A stretch of 64,000 nt of DNA from positions 747,001 through 811,000 of the forward strand of contig BSBK01001304.1 in the NCBI GenBank assembly GCA_027943335.1, in the 5' to 3' direction. This document shows positions 14,781-24,935 of the stretch, piece by piece. The position numbers were made by a program, and so were the translations under genes. This stretch comes from Chamaecyparis obtusa (lineage: Eukaryota > Streptophyta > Pinopsida > Cupressales > Cupressaceae). Each line of letters begins with the position of its first letter. Position 1 is the stretch's first letter. The notes under the pieces were generated by a model. That model was not told where the DNA came from and searched no databases. It saw nothing but the letters and a program-made list of their open reading frames with translations.

Positions 14781-14785
14781 GAGCC
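14781..14785. other. Target site duplication, left of A
   Basis: GAGCC precedes the 5' LTR of A; GAGCT follows its 3' LTR at 40380-40384. The satellite consensus at this place reads close to GGACCCCTTAAG, which shows insertion inside a monomer. Confidence 0.8.
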
Positions 14786-16600
14786 TATTAGCACATGTTA
14801 AAAATTTCATGGCTCTAGCCCTTTTCCCTGGTCTCTGCCTTTAGCCCTGGTTCAAATTTTTGAAAATATAGCCATTGCATACAAAACCATTTGAAAAATC
14901 TTGGCCTTTTCTAATTTCATGTTACCTTCTTGGGTCACTTAAAAACTTTTAAATGCACATGTTTTATATTTTAGTCAACCCTAGTGTTTACTTTTCCTAT
15001 GTTTCTACCCTCGGTGAATTTAATCTTTCCTAAGTTCCCAGTGCCCTGTAAGTTTTAAATTTTCCTAAGTCCCGAGCTTTAATTTTTCCTATGTTTTGGT
15101 AGCCTTTATTTTCCTTGGGCCTAGCTCTGACACCATCTCCATCTAACAGTGGGCATATGTTCACAAGTGATGTGTTAGACGCATGAGATCTTAAGACCGC
15201 TATCAATCTCATTGGGTGACATTGCCTTTCCTTTTAAGCGGGTCCACTACCATGTTGGCATAGTTGGCGTTGTCTCATTAGTTAGTGTGTTGCTGAGAGA
15301 GATCCTATTAGTGGGGCCTATAGTGAAGGCTTTTAAATCTACGGTCAGTGCGTGATCTTAAGGAATATTCTTCCCCTTTGAGATCATGTGCCATCTATTG
15401 ATTTTGAATCTTACTTGGACATGTCAGTGGGACCTAGTTTTTGGATGTGTCAGTGGGTCCTGATCCTTTTAGTGAATCAATGAATATGCATAAATTCTTA
15501 TGAGATGTGTTAGACATATGAGATTTTTAGACAACCGTTGATTCTTTTCTATGATGTAACCTTTTCTTTCGTCAGGTCCATCTACCAGATATGCTAAGTT
15601 GTTGTACTATGATTGGTCCACATTGTGTGAGCTGGACGTGTTGTCAGGTGGGCCCAGTATCTCAATCAAAAGATTCTTGATCGACATTTGGCATGTAAGC
15701 ACATAGAATCTTCTGAGCCTTCTAGATCTTGCACTAGCCGTCCAATCTTCTAGGTGGCTTAATGTTCTCAATGGGGCCATTTTCCTGGTGGTGCAGGATT
15801 GTTAAAATTTTATTGGTCGATGTGGATGCTGCGGCAAGGTGGGGTCATTGTCAGAGAGATTAGTGATGAGAATAAGATCTATGATCAGCGTAAGTTCTCA
15901 TGAATTTTTTTAGAGCTATGAGATCTTATGCCTATCATCCAATTATAAGGCTTACAAAAAGTGGGTCCTATGTCAGTGTGGTTGAGCATGAGCCACGAAT
16001 GAGGTGATAAAATGTGGCAAAAAGTGGGCCCAGGTGGGATAAAAGGGGTCTGGCGGTCCTAAAAAATGTGTTTAGCGGCCAACAAATTTCCAAAAGGCTT
16101 CGCTTGTTCGTGTGAAATAGCGGCAGTTCTCTAAGTGTTTTAGCGGTTTAGTGAACAAGCGTTCGCGGAATCGCTAAACTTTCTAGTAAATTTCCAAAGT
16201 GTTTCACAAACTGGTGGTGTCCTTTTGTTGCTAGTTCACTAAATGTGGGGCCAAGGTTAGAATTTTTTTTGGGTCGCCAAGTCGCGAAGTTAAGAGGTGG
16301 GTTAAGTTTTCTTTTTGCGAATTGGAAATGCATTGTCGCAGGGTCACTAGAGGGTAAACCCAGGGTGGCAGTTGAGTTAAGATAATAAAAGACCGCGAAA
16401 GGGAGTGATTTGATTTTACATGTTGACTGTCGATTTTTTGTTAAAGCCATAAAGTAATCATTGTAGTTTTAAATTTAAAATTTTGAGTGTTTCTCAGCGA
16501 CAGAAAGGACCAAAACTTATGGTTTTAATTTTTGGTTTCGATTGATTTGGTGGCACTGGTTGTTGCAGACTGGTCCAAGGGTCCCTATGGTAGGTGGCAT
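14786..16600 (+). repeat. 5' LTR of A, first part
   Basis: This part aligns with the 3' LTR of A from 38229 (shared phrases such as CATGGCTCTAGCCC and GGTGACATTGCC). It runs to 16600, where B interrupts it. It contains 820 bp (about 15645-16464) missing from the 3' LTR. No coding region is convincing; the 100-codon open frame on the minus strand at 16148-16450 spans nothing recognisable. The LTR continues after B and C at 29967. Confidence 0.92.
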
Positions 16601-16652
16601 TGTTGGCATTAAGCAGAATTGCCACTAGTGACAACACTTATTTGCATTCTGG

Positions 16653-16760
16653 GTGCAAACCGAGCAGACAGTGCAAACCGAGCAGACAGTGCAAACTGAG
16701 CAGACAGTGCAAACCGAGCAGACAGTGCAAACTGAGCAGACAGTGCAAACCGAGCAAGTT
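16653..16760 (+). repeat. 18-bp tandem repeat in B 5' LTR, six units
   Basis: Units GTGCAAACCGAGCAGACA (some with ACTGAG) start at 16653, 16671, 16689, 16707, 16725 and 16743. The 3' LTR has only three units, from 22815. As both LTRs are identical when an element inserts, the difference arose after insertion or through a recombinant template. Confidence 0.93.
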
Positions 16761-17040
16761 AGTGCAAACTGAACAGGACAGTGTAAACCAAGTAACATCA
16801 TGTCTACCGAGTCACCAGTATTTACCGAGTTCAAAACCTACCGAGTGATCAGTATGAACCGTGCCTTCACTTCTACCGAGTGCATGACGATGCCGAGTAA
16901 TGCAGTGGACGCCAAGTATCAGAAAGTCACCGAGTCAGTTTGCAGGAACCGTGTAACCATACTTGGGCCGGCTTAGTAGCACTTATGTTTATTTGTCAAG
17001 CCGACTTTGTAATTGTAATTGTAATTAATTGTTTAAGACT

Positions 17041-17050
17041 TGTATATAAA
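17041..17050 (+). promoter_or_regulatory. TATA box of B LTR
   Basis: TGTATATAAA follows the repeat-rich upstream part of the LTR and is conserved in the 3' LTR at 23149-23158. Position and motif suit an LTR promoter, with transcription starting about 30 bases downstream. Confidence 0.6.
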
Positions 17051-17681
17051 CAATATTGTAAAAATGTCAAGAAGCATGTAAGAAGAATATATGTGAAAGA
17101 GAAAGAAAGGCAGAGCTAAGCGAATTACAAAAAGGCTTCAGCAGTATAAGGAATAGCAAAGACAAATTCATCATAGAAGGTGATCAGTATCAGTGAATCT
17201 CAATCAGCAATCCAGTTGCAAAGCAAGAGATCTACTGTTTCATCCTAACAGGTGAATCAGTACTAAATCCTTTAACCGGGTAGACTTAACAGTCTTTTGT
17301 AAAATCTCTTTACCGAGTGCATACTTCATTGTATGTTTTGTAAATCCTTTAACAAGGTGGATTTAGCAATCCTTATTGCTCCTAACAGGGCAGATCATCA
17401 TAAGTGATCAAATTGTAAGCCTTAACCGGCCAACTTTATTCTGTAATATTAAAGCTTTGTGGGTTTCATCCCCACCCCAGTTTTACTTTCTTTTGGAAGG
17501 TTTCTGGGTAACCAAATCTATGTGTCATTATTGTGAATGCTTTTAAGTTTCATGCTTTCTGTATGCAAAGGTTAAAGTAAATTACATGTTAATACTTCTG
17601 TAAATTGAAAGAAAATTTGGAGTTACTGATTCACCCCTCCCCTCTCAGTAACTCAGTTAATTCCTGAATATTTCCAACAAT

Positions 17682-17693
17682 TGGTATCAGAGC
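17682..17693 (+). promoter_or_regulatory. Primer binding site of B (initiator Met tRNA type)
   Basis: TGGTATCAGAGC begins two bases after the LTR end. It is the classic plant retrotransposon site complementary to the 3' end of initiator methionine tRNA. It primes minus-strand DNA synthesis. Confidence 0.92.
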
Positions 17694-17745
17694 AGCATTG
17701 GTTCTCAAGATAAAGCTTAACTAGCTTGAGCAAAGATCCAGGACA

Positions 17746-18939
17746 ATGGAGGTATTCAAACTGAACAAGGTGATTGAAAATGAAAAGCTAGATCTGGAAA
17801 TGGCCATAGCTAAACTCAAAGAAGCAAAAGAACATCTTTCCCAATCCCTAAGAAGAAGGAAGGAACTTGCAAATCAGATGAATGATCAGAATTACATTGA
17901 AGAAAAGATTGAAGATCTTTTTCCCTCAAATAACTCAGATGAAGCAAACAATGCTGTCAAAGAACTCCTAGAAAAGAATGGGTCTCTGCAGGAAGAAGTG
18001 AGAAAATTGAAAAGAGAACAAGAGCTACACTCTACAAGATTCTGTGAGATCTTGGAACAAAGAAACAAGTTGAAAGATGAATTAGATGGAAGAAACATTG
18101 AAGTCCAAAATAAAACCCTTCAGCTAGAAAACCTAATTGATCAGATCTCTCATACAAATGAGAAAATTCTGAATCTAAGATCAAAAATAGAAAGCACAAG
18201 AGAAGAACTAAAATCTGAAAAGGAAATCAATCTAAGATTGGTGGATGACCTAAACGCTGAAAAACAAATCAATGAAGGAATGCTGAAAAGTCAAGAAGAC
18301 TTGAATCAGCTGTATGAGCGAAATCTTCATAGGCAAAAAGGAAAAGCAGGACTTGCATACAAAGGAGAAGGCAAATCTTCTAAGCAAGGTACTCAAAGAA
18401 ATCAAAAACCTACTTGTAATCATTGTGGTAAAATAGGACATACTTCAAATAAATGTTGGAATAATGAAAAAGCAGAATTTAATGGAAAATGTTACAACTG
18501 CAATCAACCTGGTCACAAAGCAAATGAATGCAGGGAAAAACCTAGATTCAGAGGTAATTGTCACAAGTGCAACAAACAGGGTCACAAGCCATCCGAGTGC
18601 AGATCCAAGACATTTAATCCAGCAGAACAAATTATGAAAGCAATGTTTGGATGGGACTACAACACCTGGTGTAGATGTCATTACTGTGGAGAATATGGAC
18701 ACATTGGCATGAATTGCATAAAACATCATCTAAGGAAAAGAGATGCTACCGTAAGATGCTTCAAATGCACTAAACTCGGTCACATAGCCAGAAACTGCAT
18801 GAATGCTAGTGAAGTTGAAGATGGAAAGAAGAATGAAGCAACTAAGGTCAGGAAACAGGTGAGACAAAAATGGATTCCTAAAGCTACCGAGCAATCCAGT
18901 CCAAGTAATGGAATGGATGGCTCTACTGACTCAAACTAA
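17746..18939 (+). CDS. Gag-like protein of B: coiled coil plus five CCHC zinc knuckles (397 aa)
   Basis: This intact ORF starts at the first ATG after the primer site, 53 bases downstream of it. Residues 1-200 are charged, Lys/Glu/Leu-rich and look like a long coiled coil (heptad-like leucines around 65-180). Five CX2CX4HX4C zinc knuckles follow at about 224-237, 249-262, 272-285, 311-324 and 338-351, with a basic, Ser-rich tail. Zinc knuckles of this type bind RNA in retrotransposon nucleocapsids. A capsid-type domain that normally precedes them in plant copia Gag is not evident, so this may be a reduced Gag that packages its own RNA and co-assembles with a partner's particle; that role is inferred. 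It is the only intact long ORF in the window. It ends at TAA at 18937-18939, about 440 bp before the second ORF. Confidence 0.85.
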   Translation: MEVFKLNKVIENEKLDLEMAIAKLKEAKEHLSQSLRRRKELANQMNDQNYIEEKIEDLFPSNNSDEANNAVKELLEKNGSLQEEVRKLKREQELHSTRFCEILEQRNKLKDELDGRNIEVQNKTLQLENLIDQISHTNEKILNLRSKIESTREELKSEKEINLRLVDDLNAEKQINEGMLKSQEDLNQLYERNLHRQKGKAGLAYKGEGKSSKQGTQRNQKPTCNHCGKIGHTSNKCWNNEKAEFNGKCYNCNQPGHKANECREKPRFRGNCHKCNKQGHKPSECRSKTFNPAEQIMKAMFGWDYNTWCRCHYCGEYGHIGMNCIKHHLRKRDATVRCFKCTKLGHIARNCMNASEVEDGKKNEATKVRKQVRQKWIPKATEQSSPSNGMDGSTDSN

Positions 18940-19051
18940 ATTTCCAAGAAAGCACTGGAACTGTATTCTCATAGACCAATCTCAAGCAGTTCCAGAACTG
19001 AATTAAAAGAAAGATCTAAATCAGCATGCAAGATGTAGTAAGATCACAGGG

Positions 19052-19132
19052 AGGTCGGTATCAGTCTTCACCGAGCAAGGTCGGTATCAGTCTTCACCGA
19101 GCAAGGTCGGTACCCATCTTTACTGAGCAAGG
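19052..19132 (+). repeat. 26-bp tandem repeat between the two ORFs of B
   Basis: Three units of about 26 bp, each with GGTCGGTATC and CACCGAGCA, start near 19052, 19078 and 19104; the last is partly diverged. They use the same ACCGAG word as the B LTR, with its complement-like GGTCGGT nearby. The rest of the 18940-19381 gap shows no ORF or RNA gene. Confidence 0.8.
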
Positions 19133-19381
19133 TCAGAGCAATATGAATTCTCAAGTTCACCAAGTTACGAAGTCTTTAATGAGCAATTAATTCTTAGTGG
19201 GTGACAGTCTATCAGAATTCATACCCTAATTTGTACTGAGCATTAATCACAGAGTTGTAAACAAAAAGCAAGTAATCGAACTCATTCTTCACCGCGAACC
19301 TTTAGCACTTTGAGAGCAGAAAATTTCAAGAGAAACCCAGCGATTCAATACTTTTGCGAAAGGAATTTTCTGTGAGCTACC

Positions 19382-22300
19382 ATGGCATCATCCAGCACTT
19401 CAGTGAAGAAAGGATCTGATATGTTAGTCCAAGGGGAGTGGAAAGCACCAGATTTCAAGATCGTGCCTGCAATTGCAGCAGCCCTAGATCCGAACGGAGC
19501 TCAATCTCAGATTCCTCCTAAGGTACTACTTATTAACGATATCCGCAATCATTTCAACTGTTCAATTCATGAAATGGGGAACCTAGAACTAGATATTGTG
19601 TGTGAAGAACTGTGTGTGGATGGTATTCTGAAAACTGAGCACAAACATTTGGAAGATAAAGGTTTAGCTCACATTGCACATCTACCTCAAAACTTTTGAG
19701 ATAAATGGGTTAGATACATTCTCAGCCGTGTACATGATGGAAAGATTTGGCTTGAGCAACCTATAGAGATCACAAAGAAGATGATTCATCAAATCACCGG
19801 TCTTCCCATGTTGAACAAAGAAAAAACTACCAAAACCCTAGGTCGGACGGAACTAGAGAAGAAAACCCTAGCCGAGTGGGACGGTAGAGGCATGAAAGTT
19901 AGCAGCATTATTGATGCTGAACTGAAGTTTGGTACACACATTATTGCCCATAAGATTTACAGTTCTAGTCGACAGAACAGTGTCTCCTGTGAAGCTATTG
20001 ACCTAGCATACAAAGTGGTCAAGAATAACTTAACATTTGACCTAGCAAACTTATTGTTAAAGCAGTTTAACAAAAATATGGAAAGCATTAAAACTTCCAA
20101 AAAAAATCCATGTAAGTTTGGATCCTTATTGGTCTGTTTATTCTTCTATGTTCTGAAATTCTTCCCTTCTAAAGGAAAAGTTGTATGGAGAAAAGATGTG
20201 CTAGTCCTCTATGAAATAAATGAATACATCTCAGAAATGGGTGAAAATTTTGAAAGCATCATGGATAATTATTTTGAGTCTTTCAAAGAGAAAATGAATG
20301 ACAGATTCCGGATTCCATAGAAGTTGGTGGAAGATTACAAAGATGACATTTGTTTTATGGTGGATTGTGATAATGTATATATTCAAGCAGTTAAACCGAG
20401 GACTGTATATGTAAAACCTCTTCCTTATGAGGTAAATATTGATGAAACCAAGAATATCATTGAAGCTCTTCTTAATCAGCCTGTCAATCCCAAAGCTCCA
20501 TATTTTGGAACATATGATGAAGCTAAGGTGAGAATTGAACTAAGAATAAAGCTTCCACAGGCGGTAAACAAAGGAAAGAAGAGGATAGCCAAAATGCAAA
20601 TGATAACCGAGGACAAAGAAGAAAAAGATGAAGAAGAAGAGGAAAAGGATGAGAAAACAGAGGAACCAGAACCTGCAAAGAAGAAAGGAAAGGTATTCAT
20701 CACTAAGGCACCTAAGCCTCCTACTGCTGTATTTACAAGGAGAAATACAAGAGGCAAGGCAGACAAGGCAGATAAAGACATAGTATTCAAAAGGCCTCCT
20801 CTAAACCTTTAAGAAAAGCTCAAACTCTTTAGAGACGGATCAGGATCTGGAGTAAGTAACATAAAATCCTTAAAATATGAAACCAGATCAGAAACAGAAT
20901 AGAAGGAAATAGAAGATGCTGTTATTGAAAAGATGGGATAGTGGAAATACTCTCCTGAAGAAATAGCCCCACAGGTTCCATCAGTTCTATTAAATCCAAT
21001 AAAAATGAGATGGAGCAATGCAAAGCAAACGGTGATAGACATATTTGATCAAACCCTGAGACAGTTGATGCCGAGCTTGAAAAATGATGAAGTAAAGAAG
21101 GCATTAAAAGAAAATGAAAGTAAGATGACATTAAAGTTCAATACGTGTTTGATTTTGATCAACAATATTGAATCAGTTGTGAAGGCTGCAAATGCTACAT
21201 GGAAAAACATATACCACCTTCACCAACCGAGTATTGAAACAGTAATAATAAAAGATATTGAAGATGATAGTGATGAACAAGAAGAAGACACTGAGGTAGA
21301 TGATACTGTGAGGATAGCAGCAGAAGTCATTGCATCCCTTCCTACCTCTCCAGTAAAAGTTTCTACATCCAGCCCGGAGACACCTTCAAGCATGGTTGTG
21401 ACAACTTCCACATTTGTCCAATCATCTATAGCAACAACAGAAGCAGCTACCATTTCTTCTACCGAGTTGCAGTCTCCCGCATCATCAAGTTTTCCAGTAG
21501 TAAGTTTTCCAATTTTTGAATCTTCAAGTGTAAATATTTTAAGTTCTCCAGTAGAAAGTATACCAGTATCTATAGCCAGCCCTACTTTATCTACTGTCAC
21601 TACTACCAAAGCATTAAGTACAGATAAGCCTAAGGCTCTACCGAGTATAAAATTTTTGGGTAAGAATGTAGTAGAGGATATAGACCTAGATGAAGAGATA
21701 GAAATTCCTACATTAGATTTTGTAAATCTATCAGCGGACCAAATGCAAAATATAGGTGAGATCCTCCAAAGGAAAGCAAAACAAAAGAAACTTAAAGAGG
21801 AGAGAGACAAGGAATATCAAATCATCAAGGATGCTAAGGACATTTTGTCTGATGCATTAGGCATTAAAGTAGACTCCTCCCAACATATTTTGTTACAATT
21901 AGCAGAAGCAGTTGAGAAATACAATGAGGATTCATCTGGGACAGAAAAGTTAGTTGAAAGAGCCGAGAAGAGATTCAACAATAAAGTGCTTGAGCACATT
22001 GCTCAGCACATAGCTATTAACCAAGTAGAATTGTCTTCAGTTTTGTCAAACATTGAATCTATCTATTCGAATGCTACCTCTCTTTTGGCCAGATTGTGCA
22101 ATATTGCCGAGTTCACAAAGGATGTTAAGGATAAAATGAATAAAATGGATGAGGATATGAAGATTAGCATACAGAAGCTGCAACTTGAATCAAGTTCAAG
22201 CTCTACTCATCACATGAAAATCTCACACCTATCAAATATGCAGTCTGATCTACTGAAAGAAGACACAAGGATCCGGTCCACACTGCTAGACATCCAACAC

Positions 22301-22525
22301 ATGATCCTTCCCATCATGAATACAATGTATAAGCACATTGAACATTTCAAAATATTGATTCATGACAATCAGTTCTCTATAGCAGATCACATGATTGAAC
22401 TCTCTGCAGAAGTCCAAATTGCTATACAAACATGTAAGATCCTGCAAGAAAGTTGGGACAGAACCCTGGCACTAATAATGAAGGTACATTCTAATTTTTT
22501 ATCAAATTTTGGATTCTCTCTGTAA
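19382..22525 (+). pseudogene. Second long ORF of B (about 1,048 codons including stops), broken by in-frame stops, function unknown
   Basis: Four open stretches (19382-19699, 19781-20320, 20324-20812, 21005-22525) are all in one frame. Apart from stops at 19697 (TGA), 20318 (TAG), 20810 (TAA), 20900 (TAG) and 20939 (TAG), the frame is open to 22525. Reading through, the protein has an N-terminal mixed alpha/beta-like part (about 1-310) containing HQITGLPML, a Lys/Glu-rich acidic stretch (about 400-440), a Ser/Thr/Pro-rich linker (about 640-740) and a long helical C-terminus. No protease, polymerase, integrase or envelope motif is visible. Such extra ORFs occur in some plant LTR elements, but I do not recognise the family. 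Four of the five stops are TAG or TAA and could be former Gln codons. It could instead be a captured host sequence. Confidence 0.7.
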
Positions 22526-22558
22526 ATAACTTGTATACACACCTTTGGCATTATCGTC

Positions 22559-22762
22559 AAAAAGGGGGAGATATGTATAGAAGGAGAGATATGTATAGAA
22601 GAAGATTTGTATAGAAACAGTTAGCACATTGAAAGGGGGAGACAATGTATAAAGCCCTATAACAAAGACAAATTTTGAAAAATCAAAATAAAACTCAGCA
22701 TGATTCATGTATATAAGTTTTGGCCAATAAATGTTTTTGTCACTAATGCCAAAGGGGGAGAT
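22559..22762 (+). promoter_or_regulatory. Polypurine tract of B with two upstream look-alikes
   Basis: AAAGGGGGAGAT at 22751-22762 directly abuts the 3' LTR and is the expected plus-strand primer tract. Near-copies occur at 22559-22573 (AAAAGGGGGAGAT) and 22631-22642 (GAAAGGGGGAGA). Between them lies a short repeat of GAGATATGTATAGAA. The stretch is otherwise non-coding. Confidence 0.8.
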
Positions 22763-23789
22763 TGTTGGCATTAAGCAGAATTGCCACTAGTGACAACACT
22801 TATTTGCATTCTGGGTGCAAACCGAGCAGACAGTGCAAACCGAGCAGACAGTGAAAACTGAGCAAGTTAGTACAAACCGAACAGGACAGTGTAAACCGAG
22901 TAACATCATGTCTATCGAGTCACCAGTATTTACCGAGTTCAAAACCTACCGAGTGATCAGTATGAACCGTGCCTTCACTTTTACCGAGTGCATGACGATG
23001 CCGAGTAATGCAGTGGATGCCGAGTATCAGAAAGTCACCGAGTCAGTTTGCAGGAATCGTGTAACCATACTTGGGCCGACTTAGTAGCACTTATGTTTAT
23101 TTGTCAAGCCGACTTTGTAATTGTAATTGTAATTAATTGTTTAAGACTTGTATATAAATAATGTTGTAAAAATGTCAAGAAGCATGTAAGAAGAATATAT
23201 GTGAAAGAGAAAAAAAGGTAGAGATAAGCGAATTACAAAAAGGCTTCAGTAGTATAAGGAATAGCAAAGATAAATTCATCACAGAAGGTGATCAGTACAT
23301 CAGCGAATCTCAATCAGCAATCCAGTTGCAAAGCAAGAGATCTACTGTTTCATCCTAACAGGTGAATCAGTACTAAATCCTTTAACCGGGTAGACTTAAC
23401 AGTCTTTTGTAAAATCTCTTTACCGAGTGCATACTTCATTGTATGTTTTGTAAATCCTTTAACAAGGTGGATTTAGCAATCCTTATTGCTCCTAACAGGG
23501 CAGATCATCAGAAGTGATCAAATTGTAAGCCTTAACCGGCCAACTTTATTCTGCAGTATTAAAGCTTTGTGGGTTTCATCCCCACCCCAGTTTTACTTTC
23601 TTTTGGAAGGTTTCTGGGTAACCAAATCTATGTGTCATTATTGTGAATGCTTTTAAGTTTCATGCTTTCTGTATGCAAAGGTTAAAGTAAATTACATGTT
23701 AATACTTCTGTAAATTGAAAGAAAATTTGGAGTTACTGATTCACCCCTCCCCTCTCAGTAACTCGGTTAATTCCTGAATATTTCCAACA
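22763..23789 (+). repeat. 3' LTR of B (1,027 bp)
   Basis: It runs from TGTTGGCATT to CCAACA, with three 18-bp units at 22815-22868 and the TATA box at 23149-23158. It is followed by the GGCAT target duplication (23790-23794), whose last T is also the first base of C. Confidence 0.96.
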
Positions 23790-23793
23790 GGCA

Positions 23794-24921
23794 TGTCATG
23801 ACCCTTATTAGATAGAACCTAGTAAATAACGATCATAACGATAATAGAAGTAAAATATTAAATGTTATAATTATATGATTAAAATATTATAATATTAAAG
23901 ATAAAGTGATGATATATCATAAATTAACGATATATATTAATAATATTAACAAATAATAATATATGACTATTATCAATAGATAATAATAATAATGTATTGT
24001 TAACATATTGTTAATATTATAATTAAATAATATTAAAATATTGATAAATAAATATAATTATAACAATAAAAGGAAATAAGATATTAAAATAATAATAATA
24101 TACTTGAAATAATAATATTATATTCATGAATCAATGAATATTGATATAACGAATTATTAATATTAATAGTAATGTTAACAATATTAATATAAATAAAATA
24201 TATAAATTCCTATAAACATATTACAAAGAAAGTCTAATCAACACATATAATAATGATTAGACATCAATAGCAGTGATAAATAATATTGATTAATTGTATA
24301 TATTAATAATATAATAATAATAAAATAAAATATAGTATATTGTATAATTACATAGAATAAATAATGATGATTCAAGTTATAAAATATAAATAAATAAATA
24401 TATTGTTAATCTGATTTATAAAACATCATTAATATAATATTAATATAATAATATATAAATCTAAAACCATAATATATCAAATATGAAACCTTATAATAAT
24501 AAGGAAAACATTACCCTAGACCAACGACCAAAAGCCACGTTTATGCATTGTGCGATTAAGGGAAGAGTCACGGCAGAGGACATGTCTTTCCCAACCCAAG
24601 TGAAAGGTATTTTATGGGGAATCAAACCATTTGGGAATAAAAGGAGAAGTACAAGAATATCTAATACAAGGCATCGACCGTAATTATTCATATCTACGTG
24701 CAGATCAATATATTCACAGTTGATATATAGTCTCAAACGGGAAGATACATATTAAAAGGCAGTTCGATATATATTTTCTTTGAAGAATATGAGTAATCTA
24801 ATTGATAGATCCAGAAGGCCGATTGAGATTAATGATGAGGGCAGCAATATGATTGATTGATAATATTAAGAAGATCAATTTGAGTAATCAATAACTAATG
24901 GATCAAAAAAGGGTCATTACA
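23794..24921 (+). repeat. 5' LTR of C (1,128 bp)
   Basis: It is extremely AT-rich in its first 700 bases, with many AATAATAT words, and more balanced near 24500-24700. It is almost identical to 28839-29966. The short open frames near 24483-24736 recur in both LTRs only because the LTRs are copies. Confidence 0.95.
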
Positions 24922-24923
24922 AG

Positions 24924-24935
24924 TGGTATCAGAGC
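24924..24935 (+). promoter_or_regulatory. Primer binding site of C (initiator Met tRNA type)
   Basis: TGGTATCAGAGC lies two bases after the LTR end, the same site and spacing as in B. Confidence 0.92.

Larger units (their letters stand above)
601..14785. repeat. 160-bp satellite array, main block (about 88 monomers)
   Basis: Tandem monomers of about 160 bp recur without interruption; the anchor GTCCCCATGACC returns near 641, 801, 961, 1121 and onward. Each monomer has the order: GTCCCCATGACC arm, TGCTCAAGTGTGTC, a central dyad AGGGGTCCTAGGACCCCTT, GACACACTTGAGCA, a GGGGTCATGGGGAC arm, then CTAGGGGTCCTA, a short AT-rich spacer (CATGATAAGGCATAC) and TAGGACCCCTAGGG. The second half is nearly the reverse complement of the first, around the central GGTCCTAGGACC, with the spacer as the only clearly asymmetric part. 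Monomers are diverged, and single-base indels and half-monomer deletions occur. The length is close to that of many plant centromeric or heterochromatic satellites, but no centromere role can be shown here. The array has no recognised gene. Confidence 0.97.
16601..17679 (+). repeat. 5' LTR of B (1,079 bp)
   Basis: It matches 22763-23789 nearly base for base from the GTGTAAACC region to the end. It is 52 bp longer, explained by three more copies of an 18-bp repeat and a 2-bp difference near 17190. It is rich in ACCGAG and GCCGAG hexamers. Confidence 0.96.
16601..23789 (+). mobile_element. Element B: young non-autonomous LTR retrotransposon (copia-like ends) with Gag-like ORF and extra ORF
   Basis: B begins TGTTGGCATT and ends CCAACA, with matched terminal inverted bases TGTTGG/CCAACA, and is flanked by GGCAT on both sides (16596-16600 and 23790-23794). 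The LTRs (16601-17679 and 22763-23789) differ mainly by tandem-repeat copy number and scattered substitutions, so insertion is recent. A TGGTATCAGAGC primer site follows the 5' LTR and a purine tract precedes the 3' LTR. The interior (about 5.1 kb) has a CCHC zinc-knuckle ORF and a second long decayed ORF, but no protease, integrase, reverse transcriptase or RNase H. B resembles gag-only non-autonomous elements. Movement would need proteins from another copy. The copia assignment comes from LTR tips and the AAAGGGGGAG tract, so it is provisional. Confidence 0.94.

Noticed and set aside
601..14785. CRISPR-like regular spacing
   Set aside because: The whole monomer repeats, with no unique spacers, and the surrounding DNA is eukaryotic retrotransposon sequence.
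16148..16450. 100-codon minus-strand frame in the A 5' LTR
   Set aside because: It is absent from the 3' LTR because of the 820-bp deletion, has no recognisable domain and cannot be compared with a second copy.
20476..21810. Minus-strand open frames opposite the second ORF of B
   Set aside because: They are low-complexity Ser- and Val-rich shadows of the acidic and Ser/Thr-rich plus-strand frame.
24483..24736. Conserved 66- and 81-codon frames in both C LTRs (also 29528-29781)
   Set aside because: Their identity reflects LTR duplication at insertion; no motif or codon bias supports a gene.
17682..24935. TGGTATCAGAGC as tRNA gene ends
   Set aside because: No clover-leaf sequence surrounds either site; both sit just inside LTRs as primer sites.
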